A stretch of 64,000 nt of DNA from Geoanaerobacter pelophilus (GCF_018476885.1 NZ_JAHCVJ010000003.1:434001-498000); one strand, 5' to 3'. Positions 7,193-16,012 are shown, counted from the stretch's first letter. Program-made: numbers and translations. The notes: generated by a model not told the origin, from the letters alone.

Positions 7193-8145
7193 TAGATCCC
7201 CTCGAACAGCGCTGTCGAGAGATACCGCTCAGCACCGTCAGGAAGGATGACTACAATGGTCTTGCCTGCGAATTCGGGGTCATAGGCAAGTCGGGTCGCC
7301 ACTGCTACTGCGGCGCCGCAGGAAATGCCGACCAGCAGCCCCTCTTCCTTGGCCAGACGCTTGGCAAACTCAATGGCATCATCGCTGGCAATCTGCTCGA
7401 CGCGATCAACAACGCTCAGGTCAAGGGTATCCGGGATGAATCCGGCGCCGATCCCCTGGATCTTGTGCGGACCCGGCTTCAGCTCCTGGCCGGCCAGCTT
7501 CTGCGAGATGACCGGGCTTTCCTTTGGCTCGACCGCGACCGAGATGATCTTCTTTCCCTTGGTGTTCTTGATGTATCGCGATATGCCGGTGATGGTGCCG
7601 CCGGTGCCAACCCCGGCAACGATGACATCAACCTTGCCGTCGGTATCGTTCCAGATCTCCGGGCCGGTGGTTTTTTCGTGGATGGCCGGGTTTGCCGGAT
7701 TCTTGAACTGCTGCGGAATGAACCAGCGCGCCGGATCGGACGCCGCAATCTCTTCGGCCTTGGCTATCGCCCCTTTCATCCCTTCTGCCCCTGGGGTCAG
7801 GATTAGGTTGGCGCCCAGGGCGGCCAGCACACGGCGCCGCTCGATGCTCATGGTCTCAGGCATGGTCAGGGTCAGCTTGTAGCCACGGGCTGCGGCCACA
7901 TAAGCCAGAGCAATACCGGTGTTGCCGCTGGTCGGTTCGATGATCTCCACCCCCGGCTTCAGGATGCCACGCTCCTCGGCGTCCCAGATCATGTTGGCGC
8001 CGATGCGGCACTTGACCGAGTAAGCCGGGTTGCGCCCTTCCACCTTGGCGAGCACGGTTGCCCCTGCCCCCTTGGTAATATGGTTGAGCTTGACCAGTGG
8101 CGTGTTACCGATGGACTGCGAGTTGTCTTCATAGATGCGTGACAT
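7192..8145 (-). CDS. cysK: Cysteine synthase (O-acetylserine sulfhydrylase)
   Basis: PLP-dependent fold-type II enzyme, 317 residues, making cysteine from O-acetylserine and sulfide. The PLP lysine is Lys45 in AYSVKCR, the substrate loop SGNTG is at 73-77, and the phosphate-binding [10 protein letters not shown] is near 175-184. An AAGGAGAA ribosome binding site precedes the ATG. It lies 72 bp downstream of an Rrf2-family regulator gene in the same orientation, with an operator-like motif between them. In Bacillus, CysK is also the signalling partner of the Rrf2 regulator CymR, so the adjacency may be functional. Confidence 0.93.
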   Translation of the reverse strand: MSRIYEDNSQSIGNTPLVKLNHITKGAGATVLAKVEGRNPAYSVKCRIGANMIWDAEERGILKPGVEIIEPTSGNTGIALAYVAAARGYKLTLTMPETMSIERRRVLAALGANLILTPGAEGMKGAIAKAEEIAASDPARWFIPQQFKNPANPAIHEKTTGPEIWNDTDGKVDVIVAGVGTGGTITGISRYIKNTKGKKIISVAVEPKESPVISQKLAGQELKPGPHKIQGIGAGFIPDTLDLSVVDRVEQIASDDAIEFAKRLAKEEGLLVGISCGAAVAVATRLAYDPEFAGKTIVVILPDGAERYLSTALFEGI

Positions 8146-8177
8146 GAGCGGTTCTCCTTTCTTGGTGAAAATAGTTT

Positions 8178-8200
8178 ATTTGCCTATAGGACTACTAGTT
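8178..8200 (-). promoter_or_regulatory. Possible Rrf2-family operator before cysK
   Basis: The minus strand reads AACTAGTAGTCCTATAGGCA followed by AAT. It shares the pattern AACTA, TAGTC, TAGG and AAAT with the element just before the rrf2 gene. Confidence 0.4.
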
Positions 8201-8217
8201 TTTATCGGCAAAAAAAA

Positions 8218-8679
8218 TCAGATCGAGAAATCAAGCTGCTTGGAAAGCCTCTGACGCTCGAACTCACTTCTTTCAATCATATCGGCCAGCGTTACCTTGT
8301 CAACCACCGCAGAAACAGCCTTCTGGACATCGGCCATCACCAGTCTGGTGGCGCAAGTTGCCAGGTCATGGCATTCGGGACAGGCGCCTGAGGCGTTTTC
8401 AGCAAGGCACTGCACCGGCGCCAGGTCACCCTCAAAAGAGCGAATGATGCTGCCGAGTGTTATGGCGGCAGGCGCCTTGGCCAGCCAGTATCCGCCGCCC
8501 GGCCCTTTCCTGCTGGCCAGGATCCCCTGGCTCTTGAGGGTCAGCAGGATCGCCTCAAGAAACTTCTTGGGGATACTCTCAGCCTGGGCCAGTTCGGCAA
8601 TAAGGAAGCAGTCCTTATCTTTGGAACGGGCCATGAAACTGAGCGCCTTGATGGCGTATTTACTGCGCATTGAAATCAT
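8218..8679 (-). CDS. Rrf2-family transcriptional regulator (IscR/CymR-like)
   Basis: A 153-residue winged-helix regulator. RSKYAIKALSFMA at the N-terminus and ASRKGPGGGYWLA near 55-67 are the Rrf2 helix-turn-helix and wing signatures. Four cysteines (91, 100, 103, 109) lie where IscR holds its Fe-S cluster, but the spacing is not the classic C-x5-C-x5-C. Likely roles are sensing of cysteine, sulfide or Fe-S status. The start at 8679 follows GGTAGGA; an ATG at 8670 is a close alternative. Longer in-frame starts would overlap its own promoter. The element at its start suggests autoregulation. Confidence 0.85.
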   Translation of the reverse strand: MISMRSKYAIKALSFMARSKDKDCFLIAELAQAESIPKKFLEAILLTLKSQGILASRKGPGGGYWLAKAPAAITLGSIIRSFEGDLAPVQCLAENASGACPECHDLATCATRLVMADVQKAVSAVVDKVTLADMIERSEFERQRLSKQLDFSI

Positions 8680-8701
8680 ATTTCCTACCATGACTATAGT
8701 T
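8680..8701 (-). promoter_or_regulatory. Possible autoregulatory operator of the rrf2 gene
   Basis: The minus strand reads AACTATAGTCATGGTAGGAA followed by AT. It covers the predicted transcription start and abuts the start codon, a position suited to repression. Confidence 0.4.
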
Positions 8702-8707
8702 ATTATT

Positions 8708-8736
8708 GTTTTATCTTGTTTCTCCAGAGATGTCAA
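8708..8736 (-). promoter_or_regulatory. Predicted promoter of the rrf2-cysK unit
   Basis: TTGACA and TAAAAC are separated by 17 bases on the minus strand. The -35 lies within the end of the DUF3795 gene. Confidence 0.5.
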
Positions 8737-9145
8737 CCGGTTTTTTTATATCAAAATGAACCCGATCCAAGTTCTGTCGTTTACAGCAGAAAGCTTTATG
8801 TAAGGCATCCATCTCTTCAGGTGTGCAGAAACGAACGGCATGAGAGCGTAGTTCTTCAGATTTCTCAAAAACCGCATTTAGCAGTTCGCATGGATACTCT
8901 TGGCACAGACCGCAGTTATCTATCCCTTTGCCATTTGCACATGCACGGACTTCCGGATAAGCACAATTGTTTTCCGGTCTACACCCATAACAGGCCATGT
9001 CTTGAGGTGATACAGCCGAAGCACGTAAGCCAAGACGAACCCACAATTCTTTTACTTCCTCCAATTCCTTGATACCACCATTTTGGGAAGCCAGATACCG
9101 AGGACAGAACATACAATTATCGCCGCAAATCCCTATCTTATTCAT
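8711..9145 (-). CDS. DUF3795 cysteine-rich protein
   Basis: A 144-residue cytoplasmic protein of the DUF3795 family: ICGDNCMFCPRYLA at the N-terminus, then CYGCRPENNCAYPEVRAC and CGLCQEYPC, about ten cysteines in all, which suggests metal or Fe-S binding. The function of the family is not known. It follows an attC-like palindrome (9161-9230) whose right end is 16 bases from the start codon, an arrangement typical of integron gene cassettes. An AGGG sequence serves as a weak ribosome binding site. Confidence 0.8.
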   Translation of the reverse strand: MNKIGICGDNCMFCPRYLASQNGGIKELEEVKELWVRLGLRASAVSPQDMACYGCRPENNCAYPEVRACANGKGIDNCGLCQEYPCELLNAVFEKSEELRSHAVRFCTPEEMDALHKAFCCKRQNLDRVHFDIKKPVDISGETR

Positions 9146-9160
9146 GTACTGACCCTATCT

Positions 9161-9230
9161 GCCAACGGGGCCGGCCATGACCCGACCGCCCAGATTTCCC
9201 GGCGGTCGGCGTCTATGGGCGTGGTTATGT
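9161..9230 (-). other. attC-like palindromic site between DUF695 and DUF3795 genes
   Basis: On the minus strand it runs from ACATAAC to CGTTGGC, with an inner stem CCGACCGCC/GGGCGGTCGG. The left box begins four bases after the stop of the upstream gene and the right box lies just before the next start, as in integron cassettes. Confidence 0.5.
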
Positions 9231-9233
9231 GTT

Positions 9234-9719
9234 CTATTTTACACCATTCTTGAACTTCAAATAGGCAGACCAACCTGGGTCTTCATCTAGTGAAATCTCT
9301 ATAGGAAATTGAGCTTGTCCAGACAAAGCAGAGTTCAGTAAGTTTATGGTTTCATCAGTGTCTCTGGAATACCACTGCCACTCCTTTAATCCATTGCATG
9401 TAACCGCGACTGTCATAAACGCTGTACGTTTGTCCTCAAGTGAGTCCAGCAATTCTTCAAGTAATACCATCCGTTTATTTTCAGCTTCTGATGGCATGCC
9501 TCCTTCGTTTTCAGGTTTATACTTCCATGAGATAGTCAATAGATGCGGATACTTCTTTATGTCAACACCTGTAGGAGTATCTGCCCGAAAACGAACAATC
9601 ATAGGCTTGCCGTTATCATCACCAGTGGCAACCGTCCATGTATCTTCTGCATTGGCTTTGCTGCAACCAAACAAGCCGAGAATTGAAGCCAAGATTGACA
9701 TTATGAATATCCTTTTCAT
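9234..9719 (-). CDS. DUF695-like lipoprotein
   Basis: A 161-residue exported protein. The start at 9719 has GGAG four bases upstream. A short signal peptide ends in a lipobox (LGLFGC, cysteine near residue 19). The mature part begins DTWTVATGDDNGKPMIVRFR and contains the HLLTISWKY and KEWQWYSRDTDETINLLN segments characteristic of DUF695. Function is unknown. It lies between two attC-like palindromes and its base composition is lower in GC than the neighbouring dehydrogenase gene, consistent with acquisition as a cassette. Confidence 0.72.
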   Translation of the reverse strand: MKRIFIMSILASILGLFGCSKANAEDTWTVATGDDNGKPMIVRFRADTPTGVDIKKYPHLLTISWKYKPENEGGMPSEAENKRMVLLEELLDSLEDKRTAFMTVAVTCNGLKEWQWYSRDTDETINLLNSALSGQAQFPIEISLDEDPGWSAYLKFKNGVK

Positions 9720-9727
9720 TTTTCTCC

Positions 9728-9775
9728 ACATAACTCATTGTTGACCGGTTCACGCGCACGCGCGTGAACCGGCGA
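9728..9775 (-). other. Partial attC-like site
   Basis: A perfect 12-bp stem (CCGGTTCACGCG at 9745-9756 and CGCGTGAACCGG at 9761-9772) with a 4-base loop is followed on the minus strand by GTTATGT, the form of an attC right-hand core. No matching left core is seen, so it may be truncated. It ends 8 bases before the DUF695 start codon. Confidence 0.4.
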
Positions 9776-10048
9776 TCATCCCAAATGGGACATTTAAGCG
9801 GTGAACATGATTGATGACTAATAATCTTTTTGGAATGATTTTGCCAGCATGATTTTGAGTTGCACAACTGAAGTAATCAGCACCGCATCATCCGTAAAAA
9901 GGCTCATGCCCAAATGGCCCAGGGACGCAAACTGCGTAAATAAAACATCTTCATGCTAATTCTGCAGCCACCGCCTAGACCTGAAAGAATGACCGTTTAA
10001 CGCCGAACTTGTTGACTGATGGCGGCGAACCGGATTTAATGAGGCGAA
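9776..10048. other. Intergenic stretch without a recognised gene
   Basis: No convincing gene. A short in-frame basic tail is readable on the plus strand near 9870-9940 (QHRIIRKKAHAQMAQGRKL) directly after a stop, and may be the end of a lost gene. Confidence 0.4.
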
Positions 10049-10096
10049 GTGTCACTGGGCACGGAAGCTACATCATTACAATGCGGAGAGGGTCAT

Positions 10097-11713
10097 TTGA
10101 AAAAATCGATCGAACTGCTGTTCCCTGCGGATAACGAAATCCCGGAAAATTTCCGGATGCAGCCAATCAGGCAACGTGACTACCTGGTCGCCGGTCAGAT
10201 CAGAAAATGGAAAGGGCCATTGCAGGAGGTGCCTTCTCCGCTGTGGCTCAACCGGGGCGGCACCGTTACCCCCCAGCTGCTCGGCACGGCCCCGGCCTTG
10301 TCACCGGAAGCCGCCCTGGAGGCGCTGGCCGCGGCCAAGGAGGCCTATGCCAACGGTCGGGGCGCCTGGCCAACCATGGCCGTCAGCGAGCGGATTCGCT
10401 CCATTGAACGTTTTATTCAAGCAATAGTCCGGAAACGCCAGGAGATCGTTGCACTGCTGATCTGGGAAATCGGCAAATCGGCGGTGGAAGCGGAAAAAGA
10501 GTTTGCGCGGGCCATCGCTTATGCCAACGAAACCATCAGCGCCCTGAAAGAACTGGACCGGGCATCGTCCCGTTTTGTCATCCAACAAAATATCATCGGC
10601 CAGATCCGCCGCGCCCCGTTGGGGGTAACCCTCTGCATGGGGCCGTACAACTTCCCGCTTTACGAGACCTTTTCCACCCTGATCCCGGCGCTGGTCATGG
10701 GGAATACCATCCTGCTGAAACCGCCCCGGTTCGGCATTCTCCTGTTCCACCCGCTGCTGAAGGCGTTCCGCGATTGCTTCCCGCCCGGCGTGATCAACAC
10801 GGTTTACGGCGACGGTGATGTGGTGATCCCGCCGCTTATGGCTTCCGGCGATATCGATGTGCTGGCGTTCATCGGCACCAGCCGGGTTGCCGATCGACTC
10901 CGGGCGCTGCATCCCCGGCCCCACCGCCTCCGTTGCGTGCTCGGCCTGGATGCGAAAAACCCGGCAGTAATCCTTCCGGACGCCGATCTCGACCTCAGCG
11001 CCGCCGAATGCCTGAGCGGCAGCCTGACCTTCAACGGCCAGCGCTGCACCGCCCTGAAGATCATCTTTGTCCACCGATCCGTTGCCGAACCGTTCCTGCT
11101 CAAGCTGTCAAAAGGGGTCACCAGCCTCTGCTGCGGCATGCCGTGGGAAAACAGGGTCACTATCACCCCGCTGCCGGAGCCGGAAAAGCCTGCCTATCTG
11201 TCCGGCCTGGTAAACGATGCGCTGGCCAAAGGGGCAAAGGTGATTAACAAGGGGGGAGCTACGGTCTTCGGGCCGTTTTTCTATCCGGCCCTGCTCTATC
11301 CGGTGAGCCCCGCTATGCGGGTTTACAGCGAAGAGCAGTTCGGGCCGGTGGTGCCGGTAGTCCCGTATGACGATATCCAGGAGGTCATCGACTATGTGGT
11401 TGCCTCCGACTACGGCCAGCAGGCCAGCATCTTCGGCCGATCGCCGGACAAGGTCGCCCAGCTGATGGACGCGCTGGTGAACCAGGTCTGCAGGATCAAC
11501 ATCAACAGCCAGTGCCAGCGCAGCCCGGACTCTTTTCCATTCAACGGGCGCAAGAACTCAGCCGAAGGGACACAGTCGGTTGCCGACGCGTTGCGGGTCT
11601 TCTCAATCCGAACCGTGGTGGCTGCCCGCGAGACCGACGACAACCGGGACATTGTCAACGAGATCGTCAAGGGACGGAAATCGCACTTCCTGTCCACCGA
11701 TTATCTGCTCTGA
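10097..11713 (+). CDS. GapN-like aldehyde dehydrogenase (NADP-dependent glyceraldehyde-3-phosphate type)
   Basis: Aldehyde dehydrogenase superfamily, about 538 residues, closest in look to non-phosphorylating glyceraldehyde-3-phosphate dehydrogenases. The catalytic cysteine is in FNGQRCTALK and the cofactor region in VTLCMGPYNFPLYETF and GNTILLKP. The usual ELGGK segment with the general-base glutamate reads GLDAK here, so the glutamate position is glycine; other residues must compensate or the reaction differs. A TTG at 10097 with GGAGAGG upstream is the preferred start; a GTG at 10049 would add 16 residues. It converges with and overlaps the C-S lyase gene by 13 bases. Confidence 0.78.
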   Translation: MKKSIELLFPADNEIPENFRMQPIRQRDYLVAGQIRKWKGPLQEVPSPLWLNRGGTVTPQLLGTAPALSPEAALEALAAAKEAYANGRGAWPTMAVSERIRSIERFIQAIVRKRQEIVALLIWEIGKSAVEAEKEFARAIAYANETISALKELDRASSRFVIQQNIIGQIRRAPLGVTLCMGPYNFPLYETFSTLIPALVMGNTILLKPPRFGILLFHPLLKAFRDCFPPGVINTVYGDGDVVIPPLMASGDIDVLAFIGTSRVADRLRALHPRPHRLRCVLGLDAKNPAVILPDADLDLSAAECLSGSLTFNGQRCTALKIIFVHRSVAEPFLLKLSKGVTSLCCGMPWENRVTITPLPEPEKPAYLSGLVNDALAKGAKVINKGGATVFGPFFYPALLYPVSPAMRVYSEEQFGPVVPVVPYDDIQEVIDYVVASDYGQQASIFGRSPDKVAQLMDALVNQVCRININSQCQRSPDSFPFNGRKNSAEGTQSVADALRVFSIRTVVAARETDDNRDIVNEIVKGRKSHFLSTDYLL

Positions 11714-12870
11714 CCACTATGGAGCGCAGCTACGCCGCTCCTGATCCGCTGCAACGCCTCGACCAGCAATGACCTGCTGCAGCCGAAATTGAGCCGAACA
11801 AACCCGGGAGCGCCAAAATCGGCGCCATCAGACAGCCCTACCCCGGCCTGTTCAAAGAAGTGGCCGGGATTGTCGATGCCTGCCGGGCGAGTATCGATCC
11901 AGGCGAGGTAGGTAGCCTCCACATGGGTCATGGATAGCCCCGGAATGGCATTGATTTCGGCAGTTACCAGGTCGCGGTTGCCGCGCAGGTAGGAAATGAG
12001 CCGGCAGCGCCACTCTTCGCCGTGGCGATAAGCAGCCTCGGCCGCGGTGTAGCCCAGGGCGTTGACATGGGGCACGATCCGGCCGGCGGCCTTGACAAAG
12101 CGCTTGCGCAGGGCAGGATCGCTGATCACGGCAAAGGAGCAGCCAAGCCCGGGAATGTTGTAGGTCTTGCTCGGAGCCAGCAGGGTGATGGTGCGGCGGT
12201 CGGTTTCCGGGGACAGGGTGGCAATCGGGATATGCCTGGTCCCTTGGTCCAGGATCAGACCGGCATGGATGTCATCGGAACCGATGACCAGATTGTGACG
12301 TTCGGCAAAGTCTGCAAACTGTTGGAGTTCAGCACGGGTCCAGGCCCTCCCCACCGGATTATGGGGGGAACAGAGCAACAGCAGCCTGGTACGCGGAGTA
12401 ACGGCCTGCTCCAGGGCCTCCAGGTCCGCCACCCAACGGCCATTGACGAGTTGCAGCGGCACCTTGACCGTGGTGCGGCCGGTCAGGGTCGGCGCCGACA
12501 TGAACGGCGGATAGATCGGGGTGAACGTGATGACCTCGTCCCCTTCATCGCCAACAGCCTTGGTAAGGACATTGAGCCCGCACACCAGACCGGGCAGCCA
12601 GACCAGGAACTCCGGCTGCACCTGCCAGGCAAAGTCGCGCTTAAGATGCTCCAGCACAGCCTCTACCAGGCCTGCCGGAGAATGGGTGTAGCCAAAGACG
12701 CCGTGTTCGATCCGCCGCTGCAGCGCCTCGCTTATTGCCGGCGGCGAACGGAAATCCATGTCCGCCACCCAGAGCGGGATAATGTCCTGGCCGGCGTACC
12801 TGTCCCATTTCTCGCTGGCAGTATTGCTGCGGTCAACTACCGTATCAAAATCAAAATCGTACCCAGGCAT
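11701..12870 (-). CDS. PatB/MalY-family C-S lyase (cystathionine beta-lyase-like aminotransferase fold)
   Basis: Fold-type I PLP enzyme of 389 residues. The PLP lysine is Lys235 in APSKTYNIPGL; SPHNPVGRAW (168-177) and GSDDIHAG (197-204) contact the cofactor. The MalY/PatB group usually cleaves cystathionine or other S-conjugates to thiol, pyruvate and ammonia, which fits a window with MetY and CysK. The ATG at 12870 has GGAG eight bases upstream; a longer frame to 12909 would overlap the chromate transporter gene. The gap to that gene is 14 bases, so they probably form one transcript. Confidence 0.85.
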   Translation of the reverse strand: MPGYDFDFDTVVDRSNTASEKWDRYAGQDIIPLWVADMDFRSPPAISEALQRRIEHGVFGYTHSPAGLVEAVLEHLKRDFAWQVQPEFLVWLPGLVCGLNVLTKAVGDEGDEVITFTPIYPPFMSAPTLTGRTTVKVPLQLVNGRWVADLEALEQAVTPRTRLLLLCSPHNPVGRAWTRAELQQFADFAERHNLVIGSDDIHAGLILDQGTRHIPIATLSPETDRRTITLLAPSKTYNIPGLGCSFAVISDPALRKRFVKAAGRIVPHVNALGYTAAEAAYRHGEEWRCRLISYLRGNRDLVTAEINAIPGLSMTHVEATYLAWIDTRPAGIDNPGHFFEQAGVGLSDGADFGAPGFVRLNFGCSRSLLVEALQRIRSGVAALHSGQSR

Positions 12871-12884
12871 CAAGGTTTCTCCGG

Positions 12885-13472
12885 TCATCGATATATCACC
12901 CCGCCGCACACGGCCGCCACCAGCACCACCAGGGCCGGATTAATCTCGGTAAGAGTCAGCACGCTGAAAGTAACGGCCACAATGAGCAGCTTGTCCCAGC
13001 CAAGAGACAGCGATGCCGCAACACCGTATCTTTTCACGCCAAAGACCGTGACCGCCATATCGTAGGCGGTCCAGAGCAGCAGCCCGACCACCACCGGCCG
13101 GACCGCGCGCAGCATGGACTGCACCAGCAAGCTGTCCTTGATCCGGAAGAAATAAGCCACCATTAACAGCATCAGCAGCGTCGTCGGCAGAACCGTGCCG
13201 GCGGCAGCGGCAATGGCGCCCGGGAGCCCGGCCATCTTGTAGCCGATATAGGCGGAAACCTGGGGCGCAATAGGGCCAGGCAGGGCATTCCCCACTGCCA
13301 CCGCATCGGAAAAATCAAGCGGAGTTACCCAGGGGACCAACTCGGTGGTCCCCGGCGGCACCCAGAGGGCCTTGGTGGTCTCGCGCTGCATCAAAGCCAG
13401 AGAGGCCGGTCCGCCGCCCCAGGAAAAGAGCGATACGCGGGTAAAGAGCAGAAAAATATCCCACAACAACAT
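12885..13472 (-). CDS. Short single-domain ChrA-type chromate transporter
   Basis: A 195-residue membrane protein with one CHR domain, about six hydrophobic segments. FTRVSLFSWGGGPASLALMQ at the N-terminus and VAVGNALPGPIAPQVSAYIG near 75-95 are family signatures. Full-length ChrA has two CHR domains; short forms normally occur as adjacent pairs, but no second copy is here, so its partner may be elsewhere or it may homodimerise. The start at 13472 has GGAGG seven bases upstream. Transport of chromate or sulfate is inferred from family; its substrate could be another oxyanion. Confidence 0.8.
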   Translation of the reverse strand: MLLWDIFLLFTRVSLFSWGGGPASLALMQRETTKALWVPPGTTELVPWVTPLDFSDAVAVGNALPGPIAPQVSAYIGYKMAGLPGAIAAAAGTVLPTTLLMLLMVAYFFRIKDSLLVQSMLRAVRPVVVGLLLWTAYDMAVTVFGVKRYGVAASLSLGWDKLLIVAVTFSVLTLTEINPALVVLVAAVCGGVIYR

Positions 13473-13712
13473 ATATGTACCTCCAGCCATGGCCCTGCGG
13501 CTCCTGGACCCGAGAAATTTCTCACAGCATAAACCGACGCCGGTTTCCTGGCAAGCTTCCGGTTCAATCATTTCACTTCAGCCCCGAAGAAGTTCAATAT
13601 TGCGGTTCTTTGAGTTTTTTTGCTAAGGTTACCGCGGTGAAATATAATTGCGACTAACGAGACCAGGAAAATTCAACTGCGGACTGGGTAACCGGCCTGA
13701 AAAGGATTGCCG

Positions 13713-14216
13713 ATGGCTGATGAGGAGAATGTTAATCGAGAGATTGCCGGGCGCTGGCCCGGGTCATGCTTTGCCTGCTCGAACCCGAGCGGGCTGAAGC
13801 TCAAATTCTGGCGCACCAAAGAGGGAGTCGAGGCACGCTGTACGGTTCCCGGCACCTATTGCGGCTTTGATGGACTGGTGCATGGCGGAATCATCGCCAC
13901 CATCCTCGACGAGGCTTCCTGCTGGGTGCTCTTTGCCCATCTCGGCAAACTGGGGGTTACCCAGAAAATGACCACCAGTTTCCACAAACCGGTACGGATC
14001 AACAGTGAGTTGATCGTTACCGCGCAGATTGCCTCTCACGACAGCAGAACTTCCCTGGTACGGGCCGCGGTCAGCGACAGCGAAGGACAGCTGCTGGCCG
14101 AGGGAGAGAGTTCCTGGGTATTCCCGCGGCTCTCCAGGATTGCCGCCCTTGCCGAAGTTGACGAAAAGGTCCTCCAGGGCTTCCTTGACGACTGTTGCCC
14201 GGCAAAATTGAGCTGA
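13713..14216 (+). CDS. PaaI-like hotdog-fold thioesterase
   Basis: A 167-residue protein with the hotdog fold typical of acyl-CoA thioesterases. CFACSNPSGLKLKF near the N-terminus and CGFDGLVHGGIIATILDEAS (about 49-68) are diagnostic; the HGG loop and aspartate/glutamate (LDEA) form the active site in relatives. The substrate is not predictable. AAGGA six bases before the ATG sets the start. It is a single gene facing away from the chrA unit. No regulatory site was recognised. Confidence 0.85.
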   Translation: MADEENVNREIAGRWPGSCFACSNPSGLKLKFWRTKEGVEARCTVPGTYCGFDGLVHGGIIATILDEASCWVLFAHLGKLGVTQKMTTSFHKPVRINSELIVTAQIASHDSRTSLVRAAVSDSEGQLLAEGESSWVFPRLSRIAALAEVDEKVLQGFLDDCCPAKLS

Positions 14217-14358
14217 TATCACTACAACCAGGCACCCCGCCAGGATTTGAAGCTGGCTTCTTTCCGTTTTTTGGATCTTGCCATTGATTCGTAGTTGAAG
14301 TCTCTCCGGGACTCTTTGGCGACAGACATTACGCCTAATTAGACTGAAAGGATCGGTT

Positions 14359-15891
14359 TTGAAAAAATTCTTTTATATAGTTCCTATTGTTGTCGCTTTC
14401 GGTATTTATTCCGTAGCATTCAATAATTTCTTCGTTTTTGATGACTTCATATGGATTCATAGAGCTAGAACTCTGACGCAAAACTGGAGTCAGATGTTCT
14501 ATTCCGAGGGAATCTATTTTGACCCTTTAGTTTACCTCATGTTCCTGGCCGATTCCCTTATCGCCGGCCCTGATTCAAGGTGGTACCACGCAATGGACCT
14601 ACTGATTCACGCCGTCAACTCACTTCTTGTCTACCGCTTTGTCAATCTGTTAAGTGGCGATGAGAAAGCCGGACTCTACGGAAGCGTTCTGTTTGCATCA
14701 TCTTTCGCAATTGCCGATGCCGTACTCTGGCCGTCATCACGAGTCGACCTTGTTTCGGTGATGTTCTCTCTGGGGACACTGACCCTGTTCTTAAAGTATT
14801 TACGCGGCGAAAACAGCCGTTTTCTCTGGCTGGCATGCCTGCTGTTCGTACTTGCCTTGGGAGCAAAAGGTACGCCGGTTGTTGTTCCTTTTATTTTGCT
14901 CTGGTTTGTCTACGCCGAACAAAAACCGGGCGATAAATACTTATCGGTAGCTCCGTTCGGCTTATTGGTGCTCCTGTACTTTACCTTGTTGAAGATCGCC
15001 CCGAATCAGGGGGTTACAAGTTTCACCCCAGGGCTGCACCTTAACCTGCGTAATTTCTCTCTCTCTTTAGATGCGCTCTTTATCCCGGAACGATACCTGG
15101 AAGTCCTGAATCCGGCAATAACCGCTATTGTGCTGGCCGTTCCGGTTATAGCGCTCGGGCTTATGAATTTTACTTCAGAGTCGTCAACTCGTTTGCGCAG
15201 GACCGGAGTCGTCATTCTTGCAGTGTCACTGTTGCCAGTGCTAGTGCTCAAAGACTTTAAACTGGCTACCGTCGAGAACCCGATCAATCTGCTTTCTAGT
15301 CCAAGCCACAGGGTTTACTTGGCGTCCATTGGAGTTGCTCTAATAGGAGGAGGGGTTCTACGATCTCTTGAAATTCTAATAAAGCGGTACTCTCTTAAAG
15401 GAGGGGCATTAGCAACAACTATTATCCTTTTCGGGGTCATTTGCTTCAACGCAATTGAAGTAAGAGAACGAGACCTTTTGTGGGAGGGTGAAGGGGATGG
15501 GATACGTTTGAGACTTCTTGAACTTCTCAACTACCGGAACAGGATCGTGGAAGATGGCTATGTTGGATTGTCTAATTTCCCGGGGTCACGAGGCTTTTTG
15601 AATCCTATGATCAAAGCCTACTTTAATCTCAATAAGATTACCACTGAGCAGGTTCAGCATGTGGGAATGACTTTTGACCCGGAGAAGTTAAAACGAGCAG
15701 AGAGAAGCTCATTTTTTGTGATGGGCAACGACCTCAAGTTGTATGATTTAAGCGACCAAGTCAAAAACCTGCTGTTACTGTGCAGGCAGGCAAGCCTCAA
15801 TCAAGCGCGGCCGGAATACATTAATGAAATCAATAAGCTTACGGCACAGATAAATAACAATATTGACGAAATTCTTCAAAACAACCCATAG
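14359..15891 (+). CDS. Polytopic membrane protein, GT-C glycosyltransferase-like
   Basis: A 510-residue inner-membrane protein with about 9-11 hydrophobic helices in the first 360 residues and a soluble C-terminal part. The first periplasmic loop carries VFDDFIWIHRAR near residues 30-41, the acidic pair position typical of GT-C transferases that use polyprenyl-phosphate sugars, followed by HAMDLLIHAVNSLLVYRF. Such proteins add sugars to lipids or proteins, or act as O-antigen or protein mannosylation enzymes; the acceptor is unknown. The TTG start has AAGGA six bases upstream. It is monocistronic and somewhat AT-richer than the genes before it. Confidence 0.68.
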   Translation: MKKFFYIVPIVVAFGIYSVAFNNFFVFDDFIWIHRARTLTQNWSQMFYSEGIYFDPLVYLMFLADSLIAGPDSRWYHAMDLLIHAVNSLLVYRFVNLLSGDEKAGLYGSVLFASSFAIADAVLWPSSRVDLVSVMFSLGTLTLFLKYLRGENSRFLWLACLLFVLALGAKGTPVVVPFILLWFVYAEQKPGDKYLSVAPFGLLVLLYFTLLKIAPNQGVTSFTPGLHLNLRNFSLSLDALFIPERYLEVLNPAITAIVLAVPVIALGLMNFTSESSTRLRRTGVVILAVSLLPVLVLKDFKLATVENPINLLSSPSHRVYLASIGVALIGGGVLRSLEILIKRYSLKGGALATTIILFGVICFNAIEVRERDLLWEGEGDGIRLRLLELLNYRNRIVEDGYVGLSNFPGSRGFLNPMIKAYFNLNKITTEQVQHVGMTFDPEKLKRAERSSFFVMGNDLKLYDLSDQVKNLLLLCRQASLNQARPEYINEINKLTAQINNNIDEILQNNP

Positions 15892-15975
15892 AACCTTAGT
15901 TTAATGGTACCTCTGCACCCGAAAAGCCCGGAAGGACAGTTTTGTAGCAAACCGCTTGCTTGTTGCAAAAGGCAC

Positions 15976-16003
15976 AAAAAAAAGCCCGATAAAATCGGGC
16001 TTT
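15976..16003 (-). terminator. Terminator of the tRNA-Cys transcript
   Basis: On the minus strand AAAGCCCGAT and ATCGGGCTTT flank a short loop and are followed by a run of Ts. Confidence 0.8.
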
Positions 16004-16012
16004 ACAGAATTT

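Noticed and set aside
9868-9945. Transposase fragment (QHRIIRKKAHAQMAQGRKL)
   Set aside because: Only about 20 basic residues follow a stop codon; too short to assign to any transposase.
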